DNA from: an uncultured Clostridia bacterium
Lineage (GTDB): Bacteria > Bacillota > Clostridia > UBA1381
Length of the DNA stretch: 6,297 bases
Direction: 5' to 3'
Assembly (NCBI GenBank): GCA_944391255.1
Contig: CALXSW010000167.1
Location: forward strand, 1 to 6,297
Shown here: positions 1 to 5,717 of the stretch, piece by piece
Numbering within the stretch: position 1 is the first letter of the stretch
How the letters are laid out: the number at the start of each line of letters is the position of its first letter
Notes under the pieces: generated by a model
Databases searched by the model: none
What the model saw: only the letters and a program-made list of their open reading frames with translations
What the model was told of the DNA's origin: nothing
Translations under genes and position numbers: made by a program

Positions 1-365
1 TCGTCAGGCGTGATTATATTACCGGAGCCAAGATTTCTGTCCTTGAATATCCCCATGAATTCGTGACAGTTTTTTTCAGCAAAATAATCATCAGTGACAT
101 AGATGATCATTCGTTCATAAGGCTTATCTGATTTGAAATTTATACGGTGCAGCTCAAATGGGCGCGTTATAACTATATCATTTTTTTTCAGCTCATAAAT
201 ATTTCCCTCCACATAAAATTCACATTGCCCGTTAAGCAGAACGAGTATCTCATAGAGATCATTATGGTTATGCAGATTAAATTCAAAATTGTCAGGCTTT
301 TCGTCAAGCTCATGCGCGATACCGTAATGATAATTCTTAAAAAGCGTCACATCAGACGGCGGCAT
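1..365 (-). CDS. AraC-family transcriptional regulator, N-terminal part (partial, runs off the left edge)
   Basis: About 121 residues are visible, read leftward from an ATG at 365-363 and cut by the window edge. Near residue 32 the protein has HNHNDLYEILVLLNG, followed by a small beta-rich stretch ending RPFELHRI. This is the cupin-like sensor fold at the N-terminus of many AraC/XylS regulators (AraC_binding type), in which His residues and the pattern HxHxxxEI are typical. The helix-turn-helix DNA-binding half would lie beyond the window, so the AraC assignment rests on the sensor domain and on context. The start is well supported by GGAGGTG at 377-371, five bases before the ATG. The gene diverges from the GH115-uxuB operon, with about 180 bp between the two starts, so it is the obvious candidate regulator of that operon. 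The inferred inducer is a uronic acid or glucuronylated oligosaccharide. A stand-alone cupin protein is the alternative. Confidence 0.85.
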   Translation of the reverse strand, partial: MPPSDVTLFKNYHYGIAHELDEKPDNFEFNLHNHNDLYEILVLLNGQCEFYVEGNIYELKKNDIVITRPFELHRINFKSDKPYERMIIYVTDDYFAEKNCHEFMGIFKDRNLGSGNIITPD

Positions 366-403
366 GATATCACCTCCGGATAAATTAATTCAGAAACAAA
401 TTT

Positions 404-432
404 ATTTTATCATAAAACGCCAATATATGCAA
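404..432 (-). promoter_or_regulatory. Sigma-A type promoter of the AraC-family regulator
   Basis: On the minus strand a -35 box TTGCAT (432-427) is followed by a 17-bp spacer and a -10 box TAAAAT (409-404). Transcription would begin near 397, leaving a leader of about 30 bases that contains the strong ribosome site. The -35 box overlaps the end of the left copy of the 11-bp direct repeat (419-429), which would allow autoregulation. This is a consensus match by eye with no experimental support. Confidence 0.55.
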
Positions 433-450
433 TATTTTTGCCAATATATG
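419..450 (+). promoter_or_regulatory. Probable AraC-type operator: two direct repeats, 21-bp period
   Basis: GCCAATATATG occurs perfectly at 419-429 and again at 440-450, in the same orientation with start-to-start spacing of 21 bp, which is two helical turns. Known AraC-family proteins commonly bind paired direct half-sites with this spacing, with the promoter-proximal half next to or overlapping the -35 box. Here the right copy ends 2 bp before the operon's TTGAAA box, and the left copy overlaps the -35 box and spacer of the divergent regulator promoter. The repeat and its geometry are seen directly. Binding by the adjacent regulator is inferred. Confidence 0.7.
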
Positions 451-452
451 TT

Positions 453-481
453 TTGAAAAATTTATAAAATTGTGTTACAAT
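453..481 (+). promoter_or_regulatory. Sigma-A type promoter with extended -10, driving the GH115-uxuB operon
   Basis: TTGAAA (453-458), a 17-bp spacer and TACAAT (476-481) form a near-consensus promoter. TG at 473-474 gives an extended -10. Transcription would start near 488, about 55 bases before the chosen start codon at 544. The -35 box is 2 bp downstream of the right copy of the direct repeat, a class II activator arrangement. Confidence 0.65.
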
Positions 482-543
482 AAGCTCAAGTGAGATAAAT
501 TTTATTAAAAGCTGATATGGGAAATAACATCAAGGAGAGTGCT

Positions 544-2565
544 ATGGGTTTTATTTTAAGCAGAAACACAAGAGTGAATTGCGACGGCATGAGCGCGCCT
601 GTTATAAACGCGGCGGCTGTGCTTGAGCGTGATATAAAAAAAGCGTTTAACGATTCATGCGCTTTGCAAAATTATATAATTCTTAAAACTGACTTATCGG
701 CAGAGCCGGAATGCTTTGTTATTGAGTCAGGTGATGGAATAACGGTAAAGGCTTGTGACGAGCTGGGATTTATATATGGATTGCTGTATATAAGCGAAAA
801 ATTTATAGGTATCAAGCCGTTCTGGTTCTGGCTTGATCAGAAAATAGAAAAGACGGACGTCATAGAGATACCGGACGGCATTTACAAAAATAAAAAGCCA
901 TGCGTGAGATTTAGAGGCTGGTTTATAAATGACGAGGTGCTTATTCAGCGTTGGAGCATAAACGGCGACACGACTGAACCATGGAAAATGGCATTTGAGG
1001 CGCTTTTAAGATGCGGCGGAAATATGGTCATACCCGGTACTGACAGAAATTCAAGAAAATACAGAGATTTAGCCGCAGGCATGGGATTGTGGATAACTCA
1101 TCATCATGCGGAGCCTTTAGGCGCGGAGATGTTTATAAGGGCATATCCTGAGCTGAAGCCAAGCTTCAGCGAGCATAGCGAGCTTTTTATAGGACTGTGG
1201 GAACAGTCAGTCAAAGAGCAGAAAAATAATAAAACTATCTATTCTCTCGGTTTCAGGGGACAGGGCGATTATCCGTTCTGGAATGACGATACGAGCGGAA
1301 AATATGACACGCCTGAATCGAGGGGAAAGCTCATAGGTGATATCATAGAAATGCAGCGTCAGATAGTTTTGAAGTATGATCCGAACGCAGAGTTTTGCAC
1401 AAATCTGTATGGTGAGGTCATGGAGCTTTATAACGGCGGATATATAGATTTTGCCGATGATATCATAAAGATAAGCGCCGATAACGGATTCGGTAAAATG
1501 TGCGTCAGAAGAACAGGCGCGAATAATCCGAGAATATCATCGCTGCCTGAAAAGGCTGTGAGCGCCGGCGGCATATATTATCATGTCTCATTTTATGATC
1601 TGCAGGCTGCGGCGCATATAGTGCAGCTGCCAAACTCGATCGACTTCGTGATGAGCGAGCTTGATGAGGTAATGAGCAGGAATATGAATGACTATTGGAT
1701 AATAAATTGCTCTAATATACGCCCTCACGCGTATTATCTTGACGCTATACGGAAAAAGTGGTTTGGTGAGACTGTTTCTGACGCTGTTCACAGTGTGGAA
1801 TTTGTGAATGACTATTACGGCGGCGAGAGCGCTGTCGCGGACTGTCTCGCGCACCATGCCGATCATATGCTGCCGTACGGAAAAGAGGCGGACGAGCATG
1901 CCGGAGATCAGTTCTATAATGAAAATATCAGAAGGATCGCTGTTATGTGTATCAGACAGAACTTTGCTTTCTGTCCGGAGCTTTCGTGGTTTACAGGTGA
2001 ATGCAGGGATCTCACAGAGCAGGTGCATAAGTTCAGAGATACAGCTCTATCAGGAATCGATGATCTGAAAAAATATTATGATATTTGTAAAAGAGTATCA
2101 GAGTCGCTGAAATATAAAAAGGAACTGTTTGACTCAATAATATTGATGCAGGCGTCGATACATTATTTTTGCGCAGCGGGCATGATAAAATTTGCTGACG
2201 GATACGATCTGTTTAGAGCCGGAAAATATATACATTCGTTTATGAAGCTTGGCGAAGCGGCTGAGCTTTACAGAAAGGCGAATGATATGATGCGCGGCGG
2301 TGAATATGGAGTATGGCAGGGATTTTATTTTAACGACTGCTTTGCAGATATAAAGCATACGGCTTATATGATAGAGAAAATGATGGGACTTGTTCGCGAG
2401 CTGGGAGACAATTCACGTCATGACCTCTGGTATAGAAAGGCTTGCTATGATATACGCGACAGGTTTGTTATGACGCTGCTTGTAGATGATAATCATATGG
2501 AGGACTGGGAGCTTTATACAGCGCTGCGTGACTCAAAGGTATGGAAACTCGAGGACGAGGATTAA
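544..2565 (+). CDS. GH115-like alpha-glucuronidase, predicted cytoplasmic
   Basis: This 673-residue protein resembles glycoside hydrolase family 115, whose characterised members remove glucuronic or 4-O-methylglucuronic acid from xylan. The order of landmarks matches the family: an N-terminal alpha/beta domain (about 1-115), RGWFINDE (124-131), HHHAEPL (186-192) where the family has a THHEPM-like motif, RGQGD (238-242), LYGEV with Glu291, ADNGFG (312-317), then GGIYYHVSFYD (342-352). A mainly helical C-terminal part follows. The WPAMW-type motif usual after the FINDE segment is replaced by MVIPGTD, so it is a divergent member. It is shorter than typical GH115 enzymes (roughly 800-1000 residues) and seems to lack the last beta-sandwich domain. 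No signal peptide is visible, which suggests action on imported oligosaccharides. I chose ATG 544 because AAGGAG (532-537) precedes it by six bases. The in-frame ATG at 517 has no ribosome site. It is the first gene of an operon with the UxuB-type SDR 33 bp downstream. The exact substrate is inferred. Confidence 0.82.
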   Translation: MGFILSRNTRVNCDGMSAPVINAAAVLERDIKKAFNDSCALQNYIILKTDLSAEPECFVIESGDGITVKACDELGFIYGLLYISEKFIGIKPFWFWLDQKIEKTDVIEIPDGIYKNKKPCVRFRGWFINDEVLIQRWSINGDTTEPWKMAFEALLRCGGNMVIPGTDRNSRKYRDLAAGMGLWITHHHAEPLGAEMFIRAYPELKPSFSEHSELFIGLWEQSVKEQKNNKTIYSLGFRGQGDYPFWNDDTSGKYDTPESRGKLIGDIIEMQRQIVLKYDPNAEFCTNLYGEVMELYNGGYIDFADDIIKISADNGFGKMCVRRTGANNPRISSLPEKAVSAGGIYYHVSFYDLQAAAHIVQLPNSIDFVMSELDEVMSRNMNDYWIINCSNIRPHAYYLDAIRKKWFGETVSDAVHSVEFVNDYYGGESAVADCLAHHADHMLPYGKEADEHAGDQFYNENIRRIAVMCIRQNFAFCPELSWFTGECRDLTEQVHKFRDTALSGIDDLKKYYDICKRVSESLKYKKELFDSIILMQASIHYFCAAGMIKFADGYDLFRAGKYIHSFMKLGEAAELYRKANDMMRGGEYGVWQGFYFNDCFADIKHTAYMIEKMMGLVRELGDNSRHDLWYRKACYDIRDRFVMTLLVDDNHMEDWELYTALRDSKVWKLEDED

Positions 2566-2598
2566 TTATATAATAATATTCAAGAAAGGATTTTAAAA

Positions 2599-3432
2599 AT
2601 GAGCTATTTTGAAAATAAGACGGTCGTAATAACAGGTGGGAGCGGAGTCCTTTGCAGGGAGTTTGCAAAGGCTATGGCGTCAGAGGGCGCGAAGGTGGCT
2701 GTGCTTGGAAGAACTCTTTCAAAGCTTGACGAGGTGGTAAAGGAGATAGAGGAAAACGGCGGAACGACTATGTCTGTAGTATGCGATGTAGTGTCAGAAG
2801 AAAGCGTTGATGCGGCAAAAAAGATAATAAATGAGAAATTCGGAAAGACAGACATTCTGATAAACGGAGCAGGAGGAAATAATGCGGCTGCAAACACGCA
2901 GAAAGATTATTTTGAAGCAGGAGATAAGGAGAATGATGATGTAAAATCATTTTTTGATGTTTCGCTTGATGGATTCAGATATGTGTTTGATGTGAATATT
3001 ACAGGTACTGTTATACCAACTAAGGCATTTATGACAGATCTGATCGAAACAAAGGGAAATGTACTGAATATCTCGTCAATGAGCGCTTACCATCCTATGA
3101 CGCGTGTCGCGGCATATTCAGCGGCAAAAGCGGCTGTGTCGAATTTTACTGAATGGGTGGCTGTGCATTTTGCTAAGGCAGGCGTCAGATGTAACGCTAT
3201 GGCGCCGGGATTTTTCCTGACGCAGCAGAACCATGATCTGCTCGTAAATCCGGACGGAACGAACACAAGCAGAGCTGATAAGATAATAGCAGGAACACCG
3301 ATGGGAAGATTCGGCGAGCCGGAAGAGCTTATAGGCACGCTGCTCTGGATAACAGACAACGAGAAAGCGGGATTTGTGACAGGCATAGTAGTGCCTGTGG
3401 ACGGCGGATTCAACGCTTATTCGGGCGTGTGA
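2599..3432 (+). CDS. uxuB: SDR-family D-mannonate oxidoreductase (fructuronate reductase), UxuB/YjmF type
   Basis: This 277-residue protein is a classical short-chain dehydrogenase/reductase with a Rossmann fold. It shows the TGGSGVLC nucleotide-binding motif (12-19), acidic D63 after the third strand (VCDV), the INGAGG version of the NNAG motif (88-93), the helix Asn N133, and the catalytic set Ser160, Tyr173 and Lys177 (YSAAK). VDGGF lies near the C-terminus. GGxGVLC in place of the usual GxxxGIG is characteristic of the Bacillus YjmF/UxuB group, which interconverts D-fructuronate and D-mannonate with NAD(H). The E. coli UxuB belongs to a different, larger family. The length is right for a complete gene. 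An AAAGGA ribosome site (2585-2590) lies eight bases before the ATG, and the gene follows the GH115-like gene by 33 bp, so they are very likely co-transcribed. The pairing fits glucuronate breakdown. A related sugar-acid or polyol SDR activity cannot be excluded. Confidence 0.8.
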   Translation: MSYFENKTVVITGGSGVLCREFAKAMASEGAKVAVLGRTLSKLDEVVKEIEENGGTTMSVVCDVVSEESVDAAKKIINEKFGKTDILINGAGGNNAAANTQKDYFEAGDKENDDVKSFFDVSLDGFRYVFDVNITGTVIPTKAFMTDLIETKGNVLNISSMSAYHPMTRVAAYSAAKAAVSNFTEWVAVHFAKAGVRCNAMAPGFFLTQQNHDLLVNPDGTNTSRADKIIAGTPMGRFGEPEELIGTLLWITDNEKAGFVTGIVVPVDGGFNAYSGV

Positions 3433-3444
3433 TCATACATTATT

Positions 3445-3475
3445 ATAAAAATACATAAAAAAATAATATTTTTAT
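3445..3475 (+). repeat. AT-only inverted repeat after uxuB, doubtful terminator
   Basis: ATAAAAATA (3445-3453) and TATTTTTAT (3467-3475) can pair as a nine-bp stem with a 13-base loop, 12 bp after the uxuB stop. The stem has no G-C pair and no clean T-run, so it would be a weak terminator at best. No better candidate lies between uxuB and the next promoter, so read-through into the LUD gene is possible. Confidence 0.25.
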
Positions 3476-3495
3476 TAAATTAATTGTATAAATAG

Positions 3496-3525
3496 TTGCA
3501 AAACGACCTTCTGTTGTGTTATAAT
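3496..3525 (+). promoter_or_regulatory. Sigma-A type promoter with extended -10 for the LUD-domain gene
   Basis: TTGCAA (3496-3501), an 18-bp spacer and a consensus TATAAT (3520-3525) are present. TG at 3517-3518 makes an extended -10. Transcription would start near 3532, giving a leader of about 64 bases before the ATG at 3596. The promoter suggests that the LUD gene is a separate transcription unit from the uronate operon. No operator-like repeat was seen beside it. Confidence 0.65.
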
Positions 3526-3595
3526 GATTATAGCGGAGATATGAAAAAAGAGAGAAATACATATATAATACATAAACCGAAGGAAGGTAGCAGAT

Positions 3596-4234
3596 ATGAA
3601 TGAGGTAAAAAAATACGCGTATCAGTGCAAGGCAAAGAAAGCGGTAGAAATTTTAAATGACCGCAGATTTGACGCTCATTTTGCTGACAACGCTGACGAA
3701 GCCAGAGAAATAGTAAAAGGACTTATGCCGGCAGGCTCTGAGATCGCCGTAGGCGGAAGTGTGACACTTCAGGAAACGGGGATAATGGAGCTTATAAAAA
3801 GCGGGGATTATAAATTTATCGACCGTTTCAATGTCAGCTCGTGGGAAGAAGAATTACATAAATATCGTCTTGGATATCTTTCAGATATTTTTGTTACAAG
3901 CTCAAATGCTGTGACGATGGACGGAAAGCTTGTAAATATGGACTGTACGGGAAATCGTGTCGGCGCTATAGGCTTTGGACCAAAGAAAGTCATAGTTGTT
4001 ATAGGAGTAAACAAGCTTGTCGAAAATGTGGAAGAGGGTATAAAGCGCGCAAAGGAGATAGCTCCGATGAACTCAAGGCGAATAAACCACAAGAACCCAT
4101 GTGATCAGACTATGACGTGTGAAAACTGCACAGGTACAAACAGAATATGCAATATCATAAGTATCATAGATGGATGCTATAAATTCCCGGGCAGAATAAG
4201 CGTTGTTGTAGTTGCTGAAGAATTGGGATATTGA
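3596..4234 (+). CDS. LUD-domain protein (LutC/YkgG-like, DUF162)
   Basis: This complete 212-residue soluble protein has the layout of stand-alone LUD-domain proteins: an N-terminal helical region, VGGSVTL (52-58), SNAVTMDGKLVNMD (103-116), TGNRVGAIGFGP (118-129), then a beta strand VIVVIGVNK. The C-terminal part carries a cysteine-rich stretch (Cys169, Cys175, Cys178, Cys185, with Cys194 further on) in a NPCDxxxxCENC...RICN pattern. LutC is linked to lactate oxidation together with the Fe-S proteins LutA and LutB, but neither is encoded here, so lactate use should not be assumed. Many clostridial genomes carry such single LUD genes of unknown role. The cysteine cluster could bind a metal or Fe-S centre, which is inference. 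An AAGGAAGG ribosome site (3580-3587) lies eight bases before the ATG. The gene has its own promoter and terminator, so it is probably monocistronic. Confidence 0.88.
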   Translation: MNEVKKYAYQCKAKKAVEILNDRRFDAHFADNADEAREIVKGLMPAGSEIAVGGSVTLQETGIMELIKSGDYKFIDRFNVSSWEEELHKYRLGYLSDIFVTSSNAVTMDGKLVNMDCTGNRVGAIGFGPKKVIVVIGVNKLVENVEEGIKRAKEIAPMNSRRINHKNPCDQTMTCENCTGTNRICNIISIIDGCYKFPGRISVVVVAEELGY

Positions 4235-4249
4235 TCAGGGAAGATTTTG

Positions 4250-4283
4250 AGCTGATATGTTGAAAGATACATATCAGCTTTTT
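4250..4283 (+). terminator. Intrinsic terminator after the LUD-domain gene
   Basis: AGCTGATATGT (4250-4260) and ACATATCAGCT (4269-4279) form a perfect 11-bp stem with an eight-base loop, and the T-run extends to 4283. It lies 15 bp past the LUD gene stop. This is the clearest terminator in the window, and it separates the LUD gene from the membrane-protein gene. Confidence 0.85.
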
Positions 4284-4340
4284 GTATATGGAGAAAGCCA
4301 ATGATAATATGCGATGTGAGCAGGAAAGGGGATGATATGT

Positions 4341-5327
4341 ATGAAAAAGAATTGGAATTTGGTTTTTAAATGTGTTTTATTAGGTTTGATAATAGTTTGT
4401 ATATATAAAATAGCAGGGGTTGAAAATAAGGTTGAAGATCTTGTTATGAATATGAATAGCAGGCTGTCACAGGTAAGCCGTGATATAGACAGTGTAAATT
4501 CATCTGTCTCGCAGACTCTTGAAGCGCAATCAAGCCTTATATCTGATTCAGCATGGCAATACACTGATGTGGACATAGACAAAAGAGAGGTTACGGTGCA
4601 TTGTTCAGTCTCGCCTAAAACATATAATCCTGGGATCACAGAAACTTATATCGTGTGCAACGGTGTGGAATATCCTATGCAGCTCGAAAAAAATGCGTAT
4701 ACGACAGATATCGTATTGCCGTTGTTTTCACATAGCGATATAAGCGGAGTGTTATTTAAGGAAAACGGAACTGTGAGCTCGCAGAAACTGCAGTGGTATT
4801 TTGATCCGCGCTATGACTGTATTCCAATAATCACAGCCGATTTTTCAGGAAGCAGGCAGGGACAAATCTTAGATGATGTTTACAGAGTGATGAACAGAGG
4901 AATGGTGAATATCAATATCAACAATAACACTGCTGAAAATAAGATTAAGGAAGTAAATCTCATATACCGTGAAAACGGTGTTGAAATAAAGAGAGAGGCT
5001 GTTGATATAAGCTATGAGGGGCAGACGCGGTATATAAACGCGATGTCGGGAAATACGACTGTCACAATATCGGAAAGTCAGGATTTTGAAAATGGTAGAT
5101 ATTCTTATCTGAATTATTATTTAAACGATACGATAGATATCTCATATGGGAACACTTATGAAATATATGTTGAGGTAATAGACAGCTATGATCTCCATTA
5201 TGAAGCGCTTTGCTATGTATGCGGTGTTGATGAGAACAAAAATGAGATCATGAGCAGTCCGGAGGAAGGAAGAGAAGCGGTAATAAAAGATGGCGCCGGA
5301 AATGTGATCTATGAAGCTCCTTATTAA
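4341..5327 (+). CDS. Membrane-anchored extracytoplasmic protein of unknown function
   Basis: I do not recognise this 328-residue protein. It begins MKKNWN, followed by one hydrophobic segment (about residues 7-22). There is no convincing signal-peptidase site or lipobox, so it is probably a signal anchor with the rest outside the cell. Residues 27-67 have coiled-coil character, with hydrophobic residues spaced 3-4 apart (V31, L34, M38, L42, V45, I49, V52, V56, L60), so it may form oligomers. The remainder (about 70-328) is polar and Asn/Tyr-rich, with alternating patterns that suggest beta-sandwich domains. It contains several cysteines (Cys88, 106, 160, 291, 294) and no recognisable catalytic motif. 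I chose ATG 4341 because AAAGGGG (4325-4331) lies nine bases upstream. The in-frame ATG at 4332 directly abuts that site. The preceding 57 bases contain only a weak promoter candidate (GATAAT at 4303-4308). The stop is almost next to a cotJC remnant in the same frame. Confidence 0.75.
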   Translation: MKKNWNLVFKCVLLGLIIVCIYKIAGVENKVEDLVMNMNSRLSQVSRDIDSVNSSVSQTLEAQSSLISDSAWQYTDVDIDKREVTVHCSVSPKTYNPGITETYIVCNGVEYPMQLEKNAYTTDIVLPLFSHSDISGVLFKENGTVSSQKLQWYFDPRYDCIPIITADFSGSRQGQILDDVYRVMNRGMVNININNNTAENKIKEVNLIYRENGVEIKREAVDISYEGQTRYINAMSGNTTVTISESQDFENGRYSYLNYYLNDTIDISYGNTYEIYVEVIDSYDLHYEALCYVCGVDENKNEIMSSPEEGREAVIKDGAGNVIYEAPY

Positions 5328-5345
5328 CTCAAACTTTTGCAGTGA

Positions 5346-5681
5346 GGCGGTCCTAACGGAGAGCTGGGGGCATCATTGAGGTATCTTTCGCAGCGCTATA
5401 CCATGCCTGATGAAACTACAAAGGGATTGCTTACAGATATAGGCGTAGAGGAGCTTGGCCACCTTGAAATGGTAGGAACGCTTGTTAAGCAGCTTTCTGA
5501 ATGTGAACCGTCAGAGGATTGGATAAAGCTTGGCTCATGGGAATATTACGCTGATAACGGCGCGTCTGTATATCCGCAGAGCACTCAGGGAAGCCCTTTC
5601 ACCGCCGCGTCTATAGCCGTTACAGGCGACGCGATCACCAATTTGTTTGAGGATCTCGCGGCAGACGGTGCGATGATGTAA
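5346..5681 (+). pseudogene. cotJC: CotJC/manganese-catalase family remnant, truncated at both ends
   Basis: About 111 residues are clearly like the CotJC spore-coat protein and manganese catalases: GGPNGELGASLRYLSQRY, then KGLLTDIGVEELGHLEMV, then the WEYYADNGASVYP and GSPFTAASIAVTGD segments. Three metal-site features known in the family are visible: Glu in GEL, the ExxH of EELGH, and Glu in FEDLAAD. Homology reaches back to the codon at 5346, but the codon before it is TGA (5343-5345). The normal N-terminal 40 or so residues are absent, since TAA of the upstream gene lies only 15 bp further up in the same frame. At the 3' end the reading stops at AADGAMM, where the family continues with a helix carrying the last His ligand. 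The full family length is near 190-200 residues. TTG 5376 with GGGGG just upstream could be called as a start, but it would begin inside the conserved core. It is most likely a non-functional relic. Confidence 0.75.
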
Positions 5682-5717
5682 AGTATAACAATGCCGTTAG
5701 GCAGTCATAAAAATTTA

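Noticed and set aside
147..383. A 78-codon plus-strand open frame antisense to the AraC-family gene
   Set aside because: The minus strand carries a convincing cupin sensor domain with a strong ribosome site. The plus-strand product has no recognisable features.
517..543. Alternative upstream ATG for the GH115-like gene, adding nine residues
   Set aside because: There is no ribosome site before 517, whereas AAGGAG at 532-537 is well placed for ATG 544. The extra residues MGNNIKESA read through that ribosome site.
1588..2028. A 146-codon minus-strand open frame inside the GH115-like gene
   Set aside because: It lies wholly within a gene with clear family motifs, and its translation has no recognisable domain. 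It is a shadow frame.
3541..3603. A 20-codon reading frame upstream of, and overlapping, the LUD gene start
   Set aside because: The GGAG before it is only two bases from its ATG and the predicted transcription start is about nine bases upstream, so translation is unlikely. The peptide shows no attenuator-like composition.
4260..4308. Possible promoter for the membrane-protein gene (TTGAAA in the terminator loop, GATAAT at 4303-4308)
   Set aside because: TTGAAA and GATAAT are too far apart to work together, and no good -35 box lies 16-18 bp before GATAAT. It is too weak to annotate.
5343..5345. TGA before the CotJC core read as selenocysteine
   Set aside because: CotJC and manganese catalases are not known selenoproteins, no SECIS-like hairpin was evident just after it, and the N-terminal region is missing anyway. 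A decayed codon is simpler.
5692..5703. TGCC-GTTA-GGCA hairpin between the cotJC remnant and manA as a terminator
   Set aside because: The stem is only four base pairs and no T-run follows it on the plus strand.
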